Origin: Vibrio hepatarius
GTDB taxonomy: Bacteria > Pseudomonadota > Gammaproteobacteria > Enterobacterales > Vibrionaceae
DNA length: 64,000 bases
Assembly (NCBI RefSeq): GCF_018860525.1
Contig: NZ_JAHKPM010000018.1
Location: 124,001 to 188,000, forward strand
Direction: 5' to 3'
Shown here: positions 56,397 through 64,000 of the stretch, one piece after another
How positions within the stretch are numbered: position 1 is the first letter of the stretch
Layout: every line of letters begins with the position of its first letter
Notes under the pieces: model-generated
The model's input: the letters and a program-made list of their open reading frames with translations, nothing else
Database searches by the model: none
What the model was told of the DNA's origin: nothing
Position numbers and translations under genes: made by a program

Positions 56397-58442
56397 ATGA
56401 AAACGGTTATGGAAGGAGTAAAAAAAGTATACCTGTATGCTGAACCTAATTTGACCTTGGTTGGTTGGATGGGTATGTTCGGGTTTCCTACATACTACTA
56501 CATATGGACATACTTGTTTCCGCAACCATATGAAAATTTAATACTGCGCATAGTATGCTCTATACTATTTTCCATTATTGCTTTTCGGAAAAAATTACCT
56601 AAGTTTTTGCATAAGTATATGCCGCAATACTACCTAATATCGATTGGTTTTTGCTTACCGTTCTTCTTTAGTTTTATGATGTTTATGAACGAGTGGTCTA
56701 CCATATGGGCCATGTCATTCATGGCTTCGATATTTCTGCATATATTAACTGTTTACCAAACACGTATTATGTTAATTCAAACGCTTATATCAGTTTCTAT
56801 TGCATATGGTGTTGTTTATGGAGTAGATTTCACTCTAGCAATGAAGCATATTGTTTTTCCGTATATGCCAATTTTTATCTTTACATATATATTTGGTAAT
56901 TTATTCTATTTGAGAAATCAAATAGAGCATGAAAGTAAAGTGTCAATAGCAAAATCATTTGGAGCTGGTATAGCGCATGAAATGAGGAACCCTTTAAGTG
57001 CGATAAAATCGTCTATTGACGTCATGAAATCAACACTACCGAATGAGAATGTTGAAATAAAAGAACATTACAGTATATCTCGTCGAGATCTAATATCAGT
57101 CAAAGAAATACTTACTAATTCAGAAAAAACAATTTCAATAGGTAATGAAACTATAGATCTATTATTAACATCTATTGATGAGAATCGTATTTCAATATCA
57201 TCTTTTAAAAAGAGTTCACTAATGGAAATTATTAAGGATTCTTTGAAAACGATTCCATTTAATAATGGAATTTATCATGATTTTATAACATTCAAATTTG
57301 ATGATGAAGCGTACATTTTGGGTAGCGAAACTTTAGTTAAATACGTGATATATAATTTAATAAAAAATTCTTTTCATTATCAAGATTCAAAAAATCTTAA
57401 GATAGAAATAGACTTGAAGTCCTTTGATGATTACCATGAGCTAAATTTTTTGGATAATGGAGCAGGTATTCCAGAAAGTATTTTAGAAGATATATTTAAA
57501 GATTTTTTTACTTACGGAAAAAAAGGTGGTTCAGGATTAGGTCTACCATTTTGTCGTAGAGTTATGAATGCATTACGAGGGAAAATTAGCTGCAGTTCAA
57601 AATTAAATGAATGGACAAACTTTACACTAACTTTTCCTTCATACAATTCAAATAGTACAAAAATATTAAAAATGGATATAACAAAGTATATGTCCACTTT
57701 GTATCTTGGTGATGAAAATAAATTTGGTAAGATTCTTTGTGATAAAGTTTCAAGTAGAAGTTTAAAGTTTTCCCATCTCACTTTTAAAGAAATTGATAGT
57801 AAGGAAGAGTACGAATTTGAATATGACTTGATTTTTATAGATTTAGATGAAATTTTAAATAGTGGTTCTGACCTAAAAATATTAGAAAAAAAACTTCGTT
57901 TTACGGAGGCAAGAATAATATATTTATATGATATAAAAAAACGGTATCACTGTGATATAAATAGATACTCAAAATTCTTTATGATAGCAAAAAATCGGTT
58001 AGAGAACGATTTTGATATAGTATTAGATGAGTTACTATTCGATATCCCGCAAACTAATCTCAACCAGGTCCTAACTAGAAATAATCCAACTGGAAAAACT
58101 ATTGTTGTTGCAGATGATAGTCAATCTATCTGTACTCACACAGCTATTATACTAGAGCAACAAGGTTTTAATGTTATCAAAGCAAGTAATGGTCAAGAGG
58201 TTTTAAATCAGTTTAAAACTAATATAGTAGATTTAGTTATTATGGATATAGAAATGCCAAAGGTGGATGGTTTAGAAGCTGCAAGTAAAATTCGTTTATT
58301 TTCAAACATACCAATTTTGGCTCATACAGGTGATGGCACACAGCACATGATAGAGAAAATCTATGACTCAGGCATGAATGGATATATTATTAAACCTGCA
58401 GATGGAAATTTTTTAATTGATAAAGTGTCTAGTTGGGTATAA
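56397..58442 (+). CDS. cqsS: CqsS, hybrid sensor kinase for CAI-1
   Basis: This 681-aa quorum-sensing receptor spans the inner membrane with six helices (~20-172). The phospho-acceptor His194 is in GIAHEMRNPL, the same number as in V. cholerae CqsS. N box LIKNSFHY and ATP lid DNGAGIP, GSGLGL follow. The receiver domain (~565-681) has Asp617 in VIMDIEMPKVDG. Position 170, which sets ligand choice in V. cholerae (Cys170), is Phe here. It signals through LuxU and LuxO, encoded elsewhere. Base composition is clearly more AT-rich than neighbouring sbcC. Confidence 0.95.
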   Translation: MKTVMEGVKKVYLYAEPNLTLVGWMGMFGFPTYYYIWTYLFPQPYENLILRIVCSILFSIIAFRKKLPKFLHKYMPQYYLISIGFCLPFFFSFMMFMNEWSTIWAMSFMASIFLHILTVYQTRIMLIQTLISVSIAYGVVYGVDFTLAMKHIVFPYMPIFIFTYIFGNLFYLRNQIEHESKVSIAKSFGAGIAHEMRNPLSAIKSSIDVMKSTLPNENVEIKEHYSISRRDLISVKEILTNSEKTISIGNETIDLLLTSIDENRISISSFKKSSLMEIIKDSLKTIPFNNGIYHDFITFKFDDEAYILGSETLVKYVIYNLIKNSFHYQDSKNLKIEIDLKSFDDYHELNFLDNGAGIPESILEDIFKDFFTYGKKGGSGLGLPFCRRVMNALRGKISCSSKLNEWTNFTLTFPSYNSNSTKILKMDITKYMSTLYLGDENKFGKILCDKVSSRSLKFSHLTFKEIDSKEEYEFEYDLIFIDLDEILNSGSDLKILEKKLRFTEARIIYLYDIKKRYHCDINRYSKFFMIAKNRLENDFDIVLDELLFDIPQTNLNQVLTRNNPTGKTIVVADDSQSICTHTAIILEQQGFNVIKASNGQEVLNQFKTNIVDLVIMDIEMPKVDGLEAASKIRLFSNIPILAHTGDGTQHMIEKIYDSGMNGYIIKPADGNFLIDKVSSWV

Positions 58443-58467
58443 AGCTAAACTTAATAAGTTTAGCTTT
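58441..58467. terminator. Bidirectional terminator between cqsS and cqsA
   Basis: A perfect 12-bp stem (AAAGCTAAACTT / AAGTTTAGCTTT) with a 3-nt loop overlaps the cqsS stop codon and lies 10 bp from the cqsA stop. Confidence 0.85.
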
Positions 58468-58476
58468 ATACATGTC

Positions 58477-59652
58477 TTATTTTAATATGTTTTTATCTAA
58501 TGCCTTTCTACATGTGCTTATTATTTTTTCAGCTTGAAGATATGATATTGAACTATTTATAGAAAATCTAATGATATTCCTTTTGTATGGGGTCGCTGGT
58601 CGGCAAAATACAGAGCCAAAAATTCCATTGTCCTCAAGGAAATCCCTTACTTTTTCAGTATTACATTCGCTCCCTGTTTCAATAGCAATTATTTGAGATT
58701 CACTTCTAATGGTTAATCCAATAACAGATAGTTTATTACGAATGTATTTGCTTATTTTATGCAAGTACTCTCTATCTTTATCTTTTTTTCGTATAACTTG
58801 CATTGTTTTATCAAGTCTATCCAGTTCAAAAGGTAACATTGCAGAACTGAAAATAGATGGATACGCTACAAATGGGATACATTCATTAGCTTTGTTATTA
58901 CAAAAGATAGCTCCAGCCCTATAAGCAAATGTTTTGGCTAAACTTGCAGTCATGAAGTCTACATGGCTGGTTAGTCCCAAGGCGTTTACGAGCCCAGAGC
59001 CTTCATTACCATGGGTACCTAATGAATGTGATTCATCTACAACAAGTGCACATCCATATTTTTTAGACAACATAACAATATTTTCCAAAGGGGCAATACT
59101 ACCGATTGTGCTGTAGATTGAATCGACTAAAATAATCCCTGGACCATGGCGCTTAATAAGCTTTTCAAGGTGGTTTACATTGTTGTGCATGAATGGATGA
59201 ATATTAGCGCCCGCAATTCTTGAGCCTTCCCATAATGACATATGTGCAAAAAAATCAATATAAACAATGGTGTTTTCGTTACAAATGGTTTGTAATAGTG
59301 CAATGTTTGCAGTCCAACCAGATTGTGAAAGTAGACAGGACTGAAAACCTACATATTCTGCTAGTGTTTGCTCAACTTCTGGTCTGGTGTTTATATCACG
59401 GAGAAATATTCCTGACATAATAGGTGAAGAGGTGTGTTTGCGAAGTGCATTTATATGATGTTCTACTATTTCTGAGTTATTTGATATATCCAAATAGTCA
59501 TTATTTTGAAGAGTTATATCTTGTCGTGATGGCTTCTTCCCTAAGACTAGATGCTTTCCATTATTATTTTTATTAATCAGATCATCAAGATAGAAATCCA
59601 GCTGTTTGCTTATAAAATCAGGTAGATGTGAATTATTTTTAATTTGTTTCAT
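58477..59652 (-). CDS. cqsA: CqsA, CAI-1 autoinducer synthase
   Basis: This 391-aa PLP enzyme of the alpha-oxoamine synthase family condenses an acyl-CoA with an amino-acid-derived cosubstrate to make the CAI-1 precursor. VVDESHSLGTHG (Asp206, His209) binds the cofactor, and Lys240 in TASLAKTFAYRAG forms the aldimine. It converges on cqsS as in other vibrios. It is flanked on the right by the second 97-bp repeat. Confidence 0.95.
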   Translation of the reverse strand: MKQIKNNSHLPDFISKQLDFYLDDLINKNNNGKHLVLGKKPSRQDITLQNNDYLDISNNSEIVEHHINALRKHTSSPIMSGIFLRDINTRPEVEQTLAEYVGFQSCLLSQSGWTANIALLQTICNENTIVYIDFFAHMSLWEGSRIAGANIHPFMHNNVNHLEKLIKRHGPGIILVDSIYSTIGSIAPLENIVMLSKKYGCALVVDESHSLGTHGNEGSGLVNALGLTSHVDFMTASLAKTFAYRAGAIFCNNKANECIPFVAYPSIFSSAMLPFELDRLDKTMQVIRKKDKDREYLHKISKYIRNKLSVIGLTIRSESQIIAIETGSECNTEKVRDFLEDNGIFGSVFCRPATPYKRNIIRFSINSSISYLQAEKIISTCRKALDKNILK

Positions 59653-59841
59653 TATTTTTCCTTTATTGTTAGTGTCAGCAATCTCTGACTTTGCCTATAA
59701 GAACAAAAAAGGATAGTATTTTGTTATTAATTATATCTTTTAAATGATTATTTATTGTTAAGTAGATAGTTTAGAGTATGAATTACTTTCAATAAAGGGA
59801 TGTATTTTATTTGTGTAGAATGTATTTTAATCTTCTATCGA

Positions 59842-60789
59842 TTAAAAATTATTCTCTGGCCAGTACATTTTCAAATATCTCAGAGTGACCCACAGGACTA
59901 AACCAGTTGCGATGCTGAGTTCAAAGAATCCAAATTTGTGCAACCAGTGCCACTGAGGGTGGTACTGTTCAAAAAAGCTTGTTAGGCGGTGCATTGCTAT
60001 CGCACTGATGACAGAAGGAAAAGTTACAGATGCAATTGAAGGCTGGAATTTAAGACGCATCAGACGGAAATAACACAGATAAATGGTTAATGTCATGGTA
60101 ATAGCAATTCCTGCTAAAGCGCCAGTCAGTATGGGATCTGGCTGGCTAAAATTGACTAGGTAAGTAGCTAAAGACAAGTTAATTGGAGCTGCCATTATGG
60201 CTAATGTTGGTCTTGCTCGCATGGGAAGTCGACCTTCAAACATCAGCCTGTAGAGTACGACTGGCAATAAAAAGAAATAAATAGCGATACATATATTTAC
60301 TAAAGATTCGGAAAAAACGGTATGTCCAAACGTGGTGCCAGCCAGTGAGCTACTGATTAACCCTATGGGGTACAAAAACCAGCTAGGAACGATATTTGAA
60401 ATCTTGAAATGACGAATTTGGAAAAAGAAAAACAATCCCATCATAGTGAGGTGTAGAGACAATGCAACAAGCCATAATGGGTAAGCAATAAGCGGAGAGA
60501 TCACCGCTAAATAATCGCATAATATGAGTAATGCCATACTCATAGGTGCCATTAAGCTCCCGTTTAGAGGGTGGCGTAGATCATTGAGAAAGGATCGATA
60601 ATTTGCAAGATACTTAATTAAAACGGGAGCCAGTAATAACGCACCGAAGGCTGCGAGATAAGGACGAATGACAAGACCTATTGGGGGAATGTACAGTGCC
60701 CAAGCATGGCCTAAACCAATCATCCCTAGTGCGAGCGCTGCTTGTGAAGGGGGGACATTTTGAAACTTTACAAAGCGTTTCCAGTTCAA
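59842..60789 (-). CDS. TDT/TehA-SLAC1 family transporter
   Basis: This 315-aa inner-membrane protein has about ten hydrophobic helices of the tellurite-resistance/dicarboxylate family (ALGMIGLGHAWALYIPPIG at the N-terminus). It probably carries anions; the substrate is unknown. It begins at TTG after AGGA; no good ATG is available. Its 3' end (except the last few codons) is duplicated 3.7 kb away on the far side of cqsSA. Confidence 0.85.
   Translation of the reverse strand: MNWKRFVKFQNVPPSQAALALGMIGLGHAWALYIPPIGLVIRPYLAAFGALLLAPVLIKYLANYRSFLNDLRHPLNGSLMAPMSMALLILCDYLAVISPLIAYPLWLVALSLHLTMMGLFFFFQIRHFKISNIVPSWFLYPIGLISSSLAGTTFGHTVFSESLVNICIAIYFFLLPVVLYRLMFEGRLPMRARPTLAIMAAPINLSLATYLVNFSQPDPILTGALAGIAITMTLTIYLCYFRLMRLKFQPSIASVTFPSVISAIAMHRLTSFFEQYHPQWHWLHKFGFFELSIATGLVLWVTLRYLKMYWPENNF
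59853..59949. repeat. 97-bp perfect direct repeat, copy A (inside tdt)
   Basis: This is the copy inside the intact transporter gene. Together with copy B at 56124 it brackets cqsS and cqsA with a period of 3729 bp. Confidence 0.97.
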
Positions 60790-60894
60790 CAGTTTACATC
60801 CTAATATAGAATAACAATTTCATGCCATACATATACTTTAGTATATATGAATAGGATGAAGATGATATCAATTCAGTTGCGCATCAAGCAACTA

Positions 60895-62295
60895 TCATTT
60901 GTTTTCACAAGGTAGATTTTCTTGGCGCAATTTTTCATTTTTTAATGTGCGATTGAGCAGTTGGTTGTATATAGGTTGTCCGCCAAGGAACTGAGCAAAA
61001 ATTACGGCTCCAAGGCAAGTAATGATGAGGGGTAAAATTAGGTAATAATTATTGGTCATTTCAATAACCAATAAAATACCAGTAATGGGTGCTCTGACCG
61101 TTGCGGCAAAAAGCGCCCCCATACCTGCAATCGCGAACATTCCAGGAGATATCATAAGTTCAGGAAAAAGATTTTGTGCTATCAAGCCAAACGCATAGCC
61201 AAATAAGGTACCAAGTGCGAGCATAGGGGCGAAGATACCTCCTGGAGCGCCTGAAGCAAAACACAGCAAGGTTGTTAAAATACGCACGATGAAAAGAATA
61301 AGTAAAGCGCTTGCACCATAGCCTCCGCTTGCAATAGTCGGTATGAGAGTAATGCCTCCGCCAGTGATTTCAGGCAGATAGAGAAGCATAAGGCCAAAAA
61401 ATCCACCTAAACAACTTCCAGTGATTAAGTACCGCTTACGGTCATTTTTATGCAGTTTGACAAATAAATCTTGCGACAGGGTAATTAAGCGATTGAACGC
61501 CACACCAAATACACCAAACATTGCCCCTAGCAGTAAGAAAAGCCATAAGGCTGCCAGTTCAGGCCTGTCATATTGTGGCATAGTGATCACGGCTTGTTGG
61601 CCATTGATATAGCGGAAGACTATGTTTGCAGAGATAGCGGAGATTATGACGGCTTTTATTGAAATAAGTGAGTAACGAAATTGAGGGCGCATTTCTTCAA
61701 CAACAAACATGATGCCTGCTAATGGTGCGTTAAAGGCAGCAGCGAGGCCACCTGCTGCCCCAGAAGCCAGTAATGAATGCTGTGTGTCATCGTTTTTAAC
61801 GTTAAAGATGTCTGTGACCATACGGCCAATAGCGCCGCCCATCTGAACGGTTGGTCCTTCTCTACCGAGCACCATACCAGAGCCAAGTGCCCCCATGCCT
61901 CCAAAAAACTTAACCGGTAGAACTCGCCACCAACGAACTGGGCGTATTCCATCCATTGCGCCTTCAATTTCAGGTATGCCAGAACCTGAGGCTTCAGGAG
62001 CAAACCGATGAACCAAGTAGTATCCGACGAATGCAAGTGCAGCGCTAATCAAAATCGCGGCTAACCACAAAGGTAAAGCACGACCTATGGCTTGCTTTAA
62101 CCAGTCTGTCCGGGTATCTGAAACAAAATGAACCGCAAGCTCAAAAAGGGTAGCAACAAGGCCGGATAAAATACCGACCATTAAAGACAGAATTAAGATA
62201 GATAATGGTGTTTTGTCTTTTGAGAGAAATTGATTGATAGCATCCTTTGGTACGTTAGATAGTAAGGATTGCTTGATCCTCTCTTTGGTGTTCAT
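60895..62295 (-). CDS. clcA: ClcA-type Cl-/H+ antiporter
   Basis: This 466-aa membrane antiporter has the three selectivity-filter motifs GSGIPEIE, GREGPTVQ (gating Glu) and GGIFAPMLALG, and the internal proton glutamate in MFVVEEMRP. I start at ATG 62295 (MNTKERIK); a longer frame adds 12 residues and no ribosome site is clear. Supports acid resistance. Confidence 0.95.
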   Translation of the reverse strand: MNTKERIKQSLLSNVPKDAINQFLSKDKTPLSILILSLMVGILSGLVATLFELAVHFVSDTRTDWLKQAIGRALPLWLAAILISAALAFVGYYLVHRFAPEASGSGIPEIEGAMDGIRPVRWWRVLPVKFFGGMGALGSGMVLGREGPTVQMGGAIGRMVTDIFNVKNDDTQHSLLASGAAGGLAAAFNAPLAGIMFVVEEMRPQFRYSLISIKAVIISAISANIVFRYINGQQAVITMPQYDRPELAALWLFLLLGAMFGVFGVAFNRLITLSQDLFVKLHKNDRKRYLITGSCLGGFFGLMLLYLPEITGGGITLIPTIASGGYGASALLILFIVRILTTLLCFASGAPGGIFAPMLALGTLFGYAFGLIAQNLFPELMISPGMFAIAGMGALFAATVRAPITGILLVIEMTNNYYLILPLIITCLGAVIFAQFLGGQPIYNQLLNRTLKNEKLRQENLPCENK

Positions 62296-62734
62296 TTTTT
62301 GATTGGTCTCTTGTATTGGTATGAATATCAAGTTCTACCTACGATATTCGAGCAAGTTGTAGCTTACGAAATCATGGGTTTCTTGGGCAGATTATACTCT
62401 TGAGAATGGATATCTTTATCTATCAAAAATGAAATATTGAATTTCAAATATGAATAGTATTGATGGTTGAAACTAAACGCATATCATTGGTAGAAGATCA
62501 CGTTTATTGACTTGCATTTTGGACGATTTGAACCAAAATTAGAGTGTAAGGTAACCTGAACTGTTCGAATAGAGGATGTGTACCTTACCTACAATATGGA
62601 TAGTTTTTATTAAATATTTGGAATCCTCGCAATATGATCAGAATGTCGAATAATAAGACACTGATTCGCAAGCTCACGATTGAGCAGCGGGGGACAAGGC
62701 GCACTGATTAGTGCGCCTTTTGTTGTTTATAGGA
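62296..62734. other. Intergenic region with possible small RNA
   Basis: This 439-bp region between clcA and the leftward cobW gene has no open gene. It includes an 8-bp inverted repeat GTAAGGTA/TACCTTAC (62546-62588) and a terminator at 62697. Confidence 0.4.
62697..62720 (+). terminator. + strand terminator with no upstream gene
   Basis: AAGGCGCACT/AGTGCGCCTT is a perfect 10-bp stem with a GATT loop, and the T-rich tail (TTGTTGTTT) follows only on the + strand. It cannot serve cobW, which reads the other way. Confidence 0.7.
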
Positions 62735-63706
62735 TTAAGAAAGACCACCAAGTTGCTGAAGAAGTTTATCGAGCTGATCCCAAGGAAGCTGTTGGCTATC
62801 GATGACTTCTATTCGACTATCACCAGTTGAAATAGTTGCTTTTGTGATTGAAACGACTCCAGAGGATATATTCAATGTCATATAGCCTTTGTCTGTTTTC
62901 ATTACCCCTTTAATTCGTTCCGCGGACAAATCAGACAACATTGAAAATAGTTGATCAAAACAAAACTCTACCTGACTGCTAAATAACCAACCACAGCTAT
63001 AATAGCCTTGTCCGCTGTTTTCTCGGCGTAGTGAATGTTGCCCCGACTTTAAGGCTAATGGCGGAGTAGCATGATGATGATGCGCATGCTCTGTATGGGT
63101 ATCACTTGGCTGAATTCGCCTGATATTGTCAAGGATTTCACTCGGGAATTTACTCTGTTTAACCAGTTGCCAGTAAGTTTTGGAAGGTTTTTGCACCGTG
63201 ATCCATGCATTAAATGCATCAATATCACTAGAAAGACATAGATCGGTTTTATTTCCTATTACGATGTCAGCAATTTTAAGTTGTTCAACAAAGTTGTCGT
63301 TACTGAGGTACTTAGAGTCGGAAAGATTTCGTGGGTCGACCATGGCAATTGTTGCTCTAAGATCAATATGATCTTTGAACTGATCTGACATCAGCGTAGC
63401 AAGAATCTTATCTGCATGCCCGAGTCCCGTAGGCTCGATAATTAACCGATCTGGCTTACTGCGTAGTAGCGAGGTGATGGCAACTGAAGTTGGAACCCCA
63501 GCAGCGCAGCACATACAACCTCCTGGAACCTGTTTAACTAGTGTTCCTTGTTCAGTCAATATGGCACCATCGATACCTATTTCGCCAAATTCATTGACCA
63601 GAACTGCCCAATTTTGATCTGCGGGTTTTTCTTTGAGCAGGTTAAGGATTGCTGTTGTCTTACCTGAGCCTAAAAAGCCAGTAATGATGTTTGTTGGAGT
63701 TTGCAT
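62735..63706 (-). CDS. CobW/G3E-family metal-chaperone GTPase
   Basis: This 323-aa GTPase has Walker A GFLGSGKTTAI, the G3E metal motif GGCMCCAAG, guanine motif NKTD and a short His cluster (HAHHHHA near residue 205). Such proteins deliver zinc or cobalt to target enzymes. No metal-responsive operator is visible upstream. It sits 45 bp downstream of ylqF on the same strand. Confidence 0.92.
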   Translation of the reverse strand: MQTPTNIITGFLGSGKTTAILNLLKEKPADQNWAVLVNEFGEIGIDGAILTEQGTLVKQVPGGCMCCAAGVPTSVAITSLLRSKPDRLIIEPTGLGHADKILATLMSDQFKDHIDLRATIAMVDPRNLSDSKYLSNDNFVEQLKIADIVIGNKTDLCLSSDIDAFNAWITVQKPSKTYWQLVKQSKFPSEILDNIRRIQPSDTHTEHAHHHHATPPLALKSGQHSLRRENSGQGYYSCGWLFSSQVEFCFDQLFSMLSDLSAERIKGVMKTDKGYMTLNISSGVVSITKATISTGDSRIEVIDSQQLPWDQLDKLLQQLGGLS

Positions 63707-63751
63707 GGCAACCGCTTAATATTCCAATTTCAAATGAGTTTCAGATTTGTA

Positions 63752-64000
63752 TTAGCGCTTATTTTTCAGATAACGTTTACGACGTTCTTCTTTTTTCTGT
63801 ATTTTAAGCTCGGCTTTACGAACGGCTTCTATTTCAACCTCGACCAACTCTTTGGTGATCATTTCAGGACGTTCAAGAGTAATTTGCCCTAGGGTTCCGC
63901 TGCGCAGCTCATGGAGTAAAATTTCTGAGCACTTGTGTAGGTCGACCCGACCACCCGATCGTAAAGCGCCGCGTTTACGACCAATTTCTTCCATCAATTC
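63752..64000 (-). CDS. Ribosome biogenesis GTPase YlqF/RbgA, C-terminal part
   Basis: The frame enters from the right edge and ends at 63752. About 82 residues are visible (EEIGRKRGALRSGGRVDLHK ... SEILLHELRSGTLGQITLERP), which match the C-terminal domain of the YlqF/RbgA GTPase that helps mature the 50S subunit, followed by a Lys-rich tail (KKEERRKRYLKNKR). The GTPase domain is outside the window. Confidence 0.82.
   Translation of the reverse strand, partial: ELMEEIGRKRGALRSGGRVDLHKCSEILLHELRSGTLGQITLERPEMITKELVEVEIEAVRKAELKIQKKEERRKRYLKNKR

Noticed and set aside
1..64000. CRISPR arrays, insertion sequences, prophage
   Set aside because: No regularly spaced repeats, transposase or integrase frames, or phage structural genes were seen.

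Overview
The window looks like chromosome sequence from a Vibrio (Vibrionaceae). The evidence is a complete CAI-1 quorum-sensing pair (cqsS/cqsA), a CosR-type MarR regulator divergent from a BCCT betaine carrier, LiuR-controlled branched-chain amino acid catabolism, and a moderate-to-low GC content. The sbcDC – cqsS – cqsA – TDT transporter – clcA order resembles, from memory, the cqs neighbourhood on Vibrio cholerae chromosome II, so a second-chromosome origin is plausible but unproven.

Layout: 0-7 kb holds an osmolyte module (cosR, BCCT carrier), an LRR-like lipoprotein, and an operon of a cNMP/CBS/nucleotidyltransferase protein with a DEDDh exonuclease. 7-12 kb holds cueR, small exported or enzyme-like proteins, an orphan solute-binding protein, a LysR regulator and a free-standing accD. 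12.3-15.4 kb is a tightly packed five-gene cassette of exported proteins of unknown role, ending in an OmpA-domain protein. 15.9-32.3 kb is a branched-chain amino acid regulon: liuR-liuA-liuB-liuC-liuE on one strand (liuD is absent), a divergent thiolase/mmsA/isobutyryl-CoA catabolic operon, and ETF-QO opposite etfBA. LiuR-like operators lie at both divergent promoters. A diguanylate cyclase and the bkdA1-bkdA2-bkdB dehydrogenase genes follow to 36.9 kb. Together these genes take Leu, Val and Ile oxo-acids to acyl-CoAs, oxidise them and pass electrons to quinone.

After a chemoreceptor, tRNA-Leu(UAA), tRNA-Cys(GCA) and an MFS carrier comes an accessory island (41.9-48.3 kb). It contains three truncated genes of a decayed type I restriction locus, then a 1147-aa SF1 helicase paired with a coiled-coil protein (a candidate undescribed, possibly defensive, two-gene system), then an attC-like site. 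48.2-64 kb carries an NqrM-like protein, trxC, a second fabH, sbcDC, two glycosyltransferases, cqsS/cqsA, a TDT carrier, clcA, a CobW GTPase and the end of ylqF/rbgA.

The most striking structure is repeated: three accessory cargoes (the lipoprotein gene, the helicase gene and cqsSA) each lie between direct repeats, and in each case one copy overlaps the 3' end of a gene. The cqsSA pair sits between perfect 97-bp repeats of the 3' end of the neighbouring TDT gene, suggesting recent cassette-like acquisition or replacement of the quorum-sensing locus.
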